Part shown: piece by piece, positions 57,801-64,000 of the stretch
Layout: every line of letters starts with the position of its first letter
How positions within the stretch are numbered: position 1 is the first letter of the stretch
NCBI GenBank assembly: GCA_019787685.1
Contig: JAHNUO010000001.1
Coordinates: 2,790,001 to 2,854,000 of the forward strand
Source: Chiua virens
Taxonomy: Eukaryota > Basidiomycota > Agaricomycetes > Boletales > Boletaceae
Direction: 5' to 3'
DNA length: 64,000 bases
Program-made: the position numbers and the translations under genes
Notes under the pieces: generated by a model
What the model was told of the DNA's origin: nothing
The model's input: the letters and a program-made list of their open reading frames with translations, nothing else
Databases searched by the model: none

Positions 57801-58840
57801 ATGTCGGTTTCTACGTTAACTCTGAACGACAGGCACCAGGTCCCGTGGATAGCCTTCGGAACAGGGACTGCTCTCTTCGGCAAGGATGCCACAGACGCCA
57901 TCACCGTTGCCATTCAGAACGGGTTCACCCACCTCGATGGAGCCCAGTGTTACAGAAATGAGGACACTCTCGGAGCTGGAATCGTTGCCTCGGGGAAGCC
58001 ACGGTCAGAACTATATATCACAACAAAGCTCCAAGGCTTGGGAGCAGGGGAAACCCCAAAGAGCGCGCTAGAGCAATCGTTGCAGAAGCTCGGTGTGGAA
58101 TACGTAGATCTGTACCTGATCCACCAAGCAAGCCAACATGTGGGCAAGCTCAAGGAAGTCTGGAAAGGCATGGAGGAGGCTAAGGCGGCAGGATTGACCA
58201 AGTCCATCGGTGTCTCGAACTTCACAGCGGATCACCTCAGGGACATTCTTGAGGTCGCCACCGTTGTCCCGGCTGTAAATCAGGTAAAGATATCACAACT
58301 TCACTTGGAATAACGCTTAGTGTTTCACTGACCTCGAAATAGGTTGAAGCTCACCCTTATGTTTGGAAAGCTCTCGGACCCAATCTCGCATTACACAAAC
58401 AATACAACATTGTAACCTCCTCGTACGGAGGTCTATCACCCCTTTTCCGAGCCAAAGGCGGTCCTCTTGACCCTGTCGTCGAAAAAATTCGTGTACGCCT
58501 GGAGAAGACCCGAGGATCTTCCGTATCAGATGGTCAGGTGCTCAATAAATGGTTACAGCAGAAAGACGTTCTTGTGGTGACGTGAGTTATATAACTGAGG
58601 AATTCAGCCACCTTTAGAGTATGCTGAATGGTCTCCCTGGCAGCACATCATCGAAAGCGGAACGTATCAGAGAATACCTCGACACTCAGAACGTCCCCGA
58701 ACTCACTCCAGAAGAAGTTGACCTTATCGAAGCCACGGGGGCGCAACTGCACAAGAGATTCTTCGTACGTCCTTTTGTGTATGTCACGACTTTTCGTTAT
58801 TCATGCACTATAGTAGGCCAGCAACTGGCCACTCGAGTAG
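57801..58840 (+). CDS. Aldo-keto reductase, intact copy
   Basis: NAD(P)H-dependent carbonyl reductase, cytosolic by family. ATG 57801 (MSVSTLTLNDRHQVPW). The catalytic tetrad is visible: Asp and Tyr in FTHLDGAQCYRNEDTLG, Lys in ELYITTKLQ, His in YLIHQASQHVG. Later: SIGVSNFTADHLRDILEVAT, VVPAVNQ|VEAHPYVWKAL, YNIVTSSYGGLSPLFRAK, and the cofactor-binding TTSSKAERIREYLDTQNVPE. Introns at about 58285-58341, 58582-58642 and 58764-58816, in phase; the last exon is short and its end (58840) uncertain. A longer frame runs upstream (ATG 57684, MASLPLRVSPAYIYRSAL), which could be a targeting sequence, but the TATA box at 57721 argues for 57801. Substrate unknown. Confidence 0.9.
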
Positions 58841-59117
58841 ATGCAAATTATAAGGATATTTCGGATATAAAATATCATTCTAAAGTTGTGTCAATAACGG
58901 TGCAGAGGTATAGAAAAGAATGCAATGAGTTGAACGAACTTTAAAATCGATCATGAAAACCGAGTATGCTCAAGCTAGTTTGAGAACGAATGTTCCCCCC
59001 GTAGAATGCTACCTCCGTGAGAGTGTCAAGATGTTCGGACAGGGGCAACTCTACATTGTTCGAAGCACGTGGCGTGGTCGGTACATACAACAGCAACATT
59101 CGTTGGCAGCTACAGTC

Positions 59118-60760
59118 ATGTCCTCGAGCGCCGTCCTGCTCTCCTCATGCTCTACATACGCCTCTACATCCAAATCACGCCTTCAATCACTCTACTCTGA
59201 CATCTCACGTCAAAAACACTCAAACCCCAGCTCTTACCATGCCCACATAGATTGGTGGCAGCGCACGCTTGAAGACCTCGTCTCTCGTGGTTGGCAGACG
59301 GAAACTAACCCTCCTCTTAAGGGCAGGGATACAGATGCGCAAGACCCCGAGTCCGAGCACCAGAGCCACAAGCTCGTGTTCATCGCGCGTCGGTCGATCG
59401 TGGATAGACTCCGGTATGACGGCGTCGGGAAACCACTTGGACTTGCCTCTACCATCGTGCGCAGCTCTATTCCCGTTCTTGCCATGAAATTGAAACTGAC
59501 GGAAATGTACTAGTAAAGGCCGAGCTACAACGCACTCGTGCGTTTGTTCCGCTGACGCAGTTCTTGACGTCACAGCAGAACGTGTATGACTCTGGATGGT
59601 TGCCCTATCGAATTGCTTCACTGTTGGTTGGGAAACCGCTTTGGTGGGCGATGGAGCAACTGGACATTGTCCGCTCGGAAGACGCGTACAGCGAGGCAGA
59701 GATGTGGAAGAGAATGGAGGGAGAGTATGTCTTGCTCAGAGTAGTGGAACGGGCTGCCGACGCTGTGGACGTGTCTTTGGGCGGATTGTGTCTTGCGGAC
59801 AGGCTTTACACGGTAACATCATTCCGCAAGGAGTTTGGCTCCAAAGTCTTGCCCGGGGTGTCGTTGAGCGAGACGGATACCAGAGTGTTGGTAAGATACC
59901 TGGAGAGAGACCGAAGAGTCTTGGTGCAGGACAAGGACGTGCGTCTTTTCGTTCTCCCTTGCCTCGCATGGGGTTGAGATGTGATATTCTTCTTAGGTGA
60001 TCAAGTTCATAGTGGACGATCACGACCGAGAAGTGACTGCTATCGATAAAGGCATCCTGGAATTGAAGACTGCTGTTGCGAACTTGCATGACCAGGTTGA
60101 CCGCTTGCATAGCAAGATGGACGAGTAAGGTTTTTGTTTCCTCACTTGCATATATTCACTGAGCCTTCGATAGGACCACTAAACGCATTTCGACGGCTCT
60201 CCGACAACAGCAAAAGTCCATTGCACTCACGCATCTTCGTTTCAAGAAGGGCTTGGAAGAAGTGCTGATCAAGCGGTTGGGTGCTCTACAGAATTTAGAA
60301 GCAACTTTGATGAGTGTCGAGACAGCAGCAGGCGATATCGAGGTAAACATGTCGTTTCACTCGACCAAAGGTGTGCTTATTATGAGGTGACTAGATCATG
60401 AAAACGTACGAGAAATCTACGGCTACGTTGCAAGCAATTCTCAGTCACCCTTCCCTCCGTCGCGAGAAGATCGACGAGACAATGGATGCGCTGGCAGCTG
60501 CCAATAGCAATGCACGCGAAGTCGACGAAGCAATCAAGATCGGAGGGGACATCGCTATGGCAGAAACAGGCGTTATTGATGATACAGAGCTGGAAGACGA
60601 GTTGAATGCGCTTGTGAAGGAAGCAGAGAAGGGGAAGACGGAGGTCGTTGAGCGGACTGCCGTGGAAGAATTATCGGGGATCAAGGTTCCTGTACAAGCA
60701 CCAGGAGAAGGACAGAAAGCCGTACAGGAGGTCTTGACCCAGCCCATTGCAGCGCAGTAG
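59118..60760 (+). CDS. CHMP7: ESCRT-III-like protein of the CHMP7 / SNF7 family
   Basis: Membrane-remodelling factor; CHMP7 recruits ESCRT-III to the nuclear envelope. ATG 59118. The N-terminal part has HIDWWQRTLEDLVSRGWQT, IARRSIVDRLRYDGVGKPLG, LQRTRAFVPLTQFLTSQQ and LLVGKPLWWAMEQLDIV, typical of the CHMP7 winged-helix region. The C-termin SNF7 domain has helix DKGILELKTAVANLHDQVDR, ALRQQQKSIALTHLRFKKGL, LGALQNLEATLMSVETAAGD, AREVDEAIKIGGDIAMAETG and DDTELEDELNALVKEAEKGK. Introns at about 59460-59518, 59939-59997, 60127-60173 and 60341-60394 restore phase. The stop is at 60758-60760. Intact. Confidence 0.88.
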
Positions 60761-62076
60761 GACATTTCCATAAGGCTACATGACATTCACAGCCATATAC
60801 ACTTGTTGTTTCGGTAATCTACTTTCGGAGATATCACTGGCAGGCCAGACCGGGCCAGGCGTAAACCACCCACTTCAAAATGAAAAAAAGGGTTGTCCGT
60901 CTCAAAAAGTTTTCTCAGGCATTCAGTTTGTACACAGTGCCACGCTCTGGGTGGATCCGAGCGCTGAAATGCTTCCGATTCGTCCGAGTCAATGAAATAT
61001 TGACGGTTCGTGACCTCAAACATTGTTACTGCCAGCACCACGAAGTATCACGCGTAATGGAACGTTTCAGAGGCCTGTATTGGAGCGGCAAACTGAGTGG
61101 ATTCGGGACCCGTGGACATCACCCTAAATCCAAGGCGGCGTTGCAGCTCCGAGTCCAGACTGTGGAGTGATGTATCTACATGGATCATTGCCATCGTAGC
61201 CTTATAACAATACAGAGTTCAGACTTGTTTGCGGCCTCCAACATCCCCCCAACGCACACACTCACACTCATCTGAACCCCTACTGAGGATTACCGTCATG
61301 ACAAGCCACGAGTCATACGCCTATATGATTGATAGCGTGATCATGGCCGTAGACGGAGGCTTCTCGCGCGACGGTATCATGTCTATCCCAGGAGCAGGAT
61401 TAGAGGATACCAGATTTGGTTTGGCGGATAGGCTCCGTGACCGGATGGTTGGTTCACTATCCAGTTTACACACTCCCGAATGACAAGGCATTGTGTTACA
61501 GGACGACCTTTCACGAGGGGCCGCCAGGGCTGCCAGGTGGACACGTCATCCTTTGAGTGACACGAGGAGGAAAGGCGGATCATCCACGGCGCCGTCGGAT
61601 GCTAGTGGATCGTCAGGAAATGAGAAACCGGACCTTTCCGCTACCAAGGTATGCAAACGGACCTGCTAGCTCGCCAGAGCTGAAATAGAACTAGGAACTT
61701 CAGCGCCGCAGGGCATCGTGGCCATATGACGGCGACGACATGGTATACAACTGTTTTCCCGGACCATTTTCACGATCCGGAAAGACTTCGCGCCAGAATT
61801 TGGGGGAATGGGAGTTCGTACCTTCAGGTGGTCTCCAGTAAGAGAAATGCAAAGGAAGGAAGAGGAGACAGTCTAGGTGGGGAACAAAGAAGAAGGTCAC
61901 AAATTTAATGACTGCACCTGTGGGTTAGGACGGCGACAATATGTTATTCCACGGACTCGTTTATTATATTGAGCTCGCTAGTATACACTTCGGGACGGGT
62001 TTTTATTGGGACTTTGTTAGGATTAATCGATTACTCCAAGACCATTTTGTGGTGTATCCGTGTAGTAGTCTATCAT
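60761..62076. other. 1.3-kb region without a recognised gene
   Basis: A possible short gene starts at ATG 61300 (MTSHESYAYMIDSVIMAVDG), reading about 60 codons to 61483, perhaps spliced (gtttac...tgttacag, about 61465-61501) to a Ser/Arg/Lys-rich exon (DDLSRGAARAARWTRHPLSD). I do not recognise it and rate it as weak. Other frames look random. A T-rich, AT-leaning stretch (61910-62060) leads into the repeat. Confidence 0.35.
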
Positions 62077-62168
62077 GGAGAAATTAGGAGAGTAGCCAGA
62101 CGCACTCGACCGCCGGGGACATGGACATGGTGGAAATCAAATACCAAATTGAAAGTGTCTAACTTCGT
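62077..62168 (-). repeat. 3' flank part of aldo-keto reductase copy B
   Basis: Near-identical to 49202-49297 (shared gagtagccaga, gacatggacatggtggaaat, caaattgaaagt, taacttcgtga). Homology to copy A stops here and resumes at 63558, because copy A lost what lies between. Confidence 0.85.
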
Positions 62169-62689
62169 GACTCTATTCGCACGCGACCCAAGAAAATTGT
62201 GAGTCTGAGGCCAACTCGAACTCAAATTTGATCCAGGATATGGCGACGCTCTCAACCGCACTGGGTAGGGTCCCATCGCCGAAACGCCTGTAAGCCGTTT
62301 CTCTGCTACTTAGCGCCATGTAATCGGCATATTAGCCGTTGTCTTATACTGGCCCGACGAGTAATGTAACTTCTAATCCCCAGCAAAGGCAGGTTTTCGA
62401 TTATAGAAACTTCAATGAGAAGGTGTGGGCATGGGACGGCCAACCACTGCGGCCATCCCAGTGATTCTGGACCCTGCCAGCCGCTCACTCGGCTGAGACT
62501 GATACGACTTCTTCTATTAACTGTCTCAAGAGTCCTTCATCTTTGTCTGTTTCTTCTTTCCGTGTTCCACAAGTTGACCATCCAAACACTGAGCGTTCTT
62601 GGCATAGACTACTTTTCGGCTCTGGGCCCTTGGGTTGCTCGGGTGGCCAGCACTTAGGCTTCATAGTACATCAGTACCGAAACCCCATT

Positions 62690-63578
62690 CGCAGAAGGGC
62701 ACGAAGAATCTCTTGTGCGGTTGTGCTCCTTTGGACTCGATAAGGTCAATCGTTTCTGACGTGAGTTTAGGTATGTTCTCAGTGCGGAGGTATTCTCTGA
62801 TACGCTCTGCTTTTGGTCATGTTCTGCAAATATTCAGTGATCTTGGAGTACCCAAGCTGAGAAACCTCACGTCATAACAAGGATTCCTTTCTGTTGCAGC
62901 CACTTGTTGAGCACTTGGCCATCGGACACAGGCGATCCTCAGGTCTTTCCCAGACGTACACGAATTTGTTCAAGGACTGGGCCGTACTTGCCGCGGAAAA
63001 GGGGGTGATACTAGATAGACCTCCGTAGGAGGATGTCACGATGTTGTATTGTCTGTGGATTGCGAGGTTGGGTCCGAGAGTTTTCCACACATATGGGTGG
63101 GTTTCAACCTGTTTCGAGATCAATAAAGCACTCAGCGACGAGTCGCCGATGACTGGAATTGTGTATCGACCTGGTTTACAGCTGGTATAACGGTGGCCAC
63201 TCCAAGGATCCCTTTGAGGTAAAGTTCGAGACACTGGTGGACCTGGTCTGGCCTTCCCCATGCCTTCCCAGACTTCCTCGAGCTTGCCTACATGTTCAAG
63301 TTCAAGTAACGGTTTGTTTGGTGAACCAAATACTGACCTACATATCTCATATGACATAGATCTCATTCCGAGCATCTTCAAAGATTGCTAGTTTCGTCGC
63401 GATATACAGTTCTGACCGTGACTTTGTACCACTGCACTCCATCGAGGTAGGTGAACCTGTTCTGAGTGGGAATGGTGACAGTGTCTGTAGCGCCCCTGTG
63501 GGACAAAGGAGTCCCTATTCCGAAGACTGTCCAGGGGACGTGGTGTCCGTCATTCAGAGTTATTGTAGAAACCGGCAT
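62690..63578 (-). pseudogene. Broken aldo-keto reductase, inverted copy B
   Basis: Minus-strand ATG 63578 (MPVSTITLNDGHHVPW) mirrors the intact gene at 57801. Conserved pieces follow in order but in different frames: TYLDGVQWYK with the catalytic Asp and Tyr, HVGKLEEVWEGMGKA, VETHPYVWKTLGPNLAIHRQ, YNIVTSSYGGLSS, KFVYVWERPEDR, then RIREYLRTENIPKLTSE-like and GAQPHKRFF-like sequence down to about 62690. The region between YK and HVGKLEE is partly deleted, losing the Lys/His part of the active site, and several frameshifts are present. No complete reading is possible, so it is a true pseudogene rather than a base-error case. Confidence 0.88.
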
Positions 63579-64000
63579 CCTGCGAGATGAACGGATACAA
63601 GATGCTCGGAGGTAGCGAGTGGAATATAATTCTTGCCGGGCATAGCCGACTCAAATATGCATACTAATAGTCTATAGCCCTCCCAATCACAGCTGGTCAT
63701 GTAAATATATGACACGCTCTCTTTCTCAAAGTTGGAACACCAGTAATAACTAATTTGAGATTGGCGCCGAGACGATCAAGGCCTGCCCTACTAAGCCAGT
63801 CCTTGAGACAAGATACAGCCTCTGGAGGAATACTAGTCCGACCACTCTCCAACAAAGGGTGCCACCCACAGGGTTCGGCATCGGAGGTCGTCGGGTATAA
63901 GTGGCTTCGATGAGAACTTGATGTGGCCATAGGACGGAACACCCCATCAATTTTGCACTGGCCACTCGAGGAACAGACGAGATGCGCCTGCACAGCGAAG
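63579..64000 (-). repeat. Promoter and upstream part of aldo-keto reductase copy B
   Basis: Matches copy A at 49327-49431 and 49542-49870. Contains the reductase promoter and, further upstream on the minus strand, a segment that in copy A is an open frame of about 70 codons (SCRKDWLSRAGLDRLGANLK). In copy B that frame is shifted by one base near 63855. The repeat continues beyond the window. Confidence 0.85.

Noticed and set aside
1..64000. CRISPR arrays, operons, bacterial-type signals
   Set aside because: None seen. The intron-rich gene structure and Pol III tRNA show a fungal nuclear genome where these are not expected.

Overview
The window is nuclear DNA of a filamentous basidiomycete, most likely an Agaricomycete. 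The evidence is short (about 45-80 nt) GT-AG introns in nearly every gene, dense genes on both strands with very short shared promoters, an intact Plavaka (KDZ superfamily) transposase, a DUF6532-like protein, and a Cys-rich single-pass membrane protein of a type common in mushroom-forming fungi. The genus cannot be fixed from the sequence. Exons below were joined by eye from splice sites, reading frame and remembered protein families; no searches were run.

Left part (1-13.8 kb): the 3' part of xylulokinase (+), mitochondrial ribosomal protein uL3m (-), an MFS transporter (-), an RRN6-like RNA polymerase I core-factor subunit (+), a mitochondrial SLC25 carrier (+), an unrecognised gene (-) and a tRNA-Phe(GAA). 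A gene-free, CpG-poor stretch follows (13.85-15.6 kb), then an apparently intact Plavaka transposase (15.6-18.6 kb, -) and two unrecognised or weakly recognised genes (+, 18.7-21.4 kb) that may belong to the same accessory island.

Middle (22-48.6 kb), a housekeeping block: acid phosphatase, XAP5/FAM50, mitochondrial uS13m, TRAPP subunit BET3, 18S rRNA methyltransferase BUD23, BCS1 AAA ATPase, a J-domain plus ankyrin-like protein, splicing factor LUC7, a conserved basidiomycete gene of unknown function, a USP48-type deubiquitinase, GPI transamidase subunit GAA1, TFIID subunit TAF7 and SAM37. Many are head-to-head pairs. From about 26.6 to 48 kb several of these genes carry single-base insertions or deletions that break an otherwise conserved frame, mostly homopolymer length changes. 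Genes on both sides are intact. Uncorrected long-read error is the simplest explanation, so these genes should not be called pseudogenes.

Right part (48.6-64 kb): a 516-nt stretch without a single CpG, a repeat copy, a signal-peptide/TM protein (-), 2.2 kb of non-coding DNA, an APE1/ExoIII-type endonuclease (+), OTU1 deubiquitinase (-), an intact aldo-keto reductase (+) and an ESCRT-III CHMP7-like protein (+). The aldo-keto reductase locus occurs three times: intact at 57.8 kb, as a broken inverted copy at 62.1-64.0 kb, and at 49.2-49.9 kb as a scar that keeps promoter, first codons and 3' flank but has lost the body.
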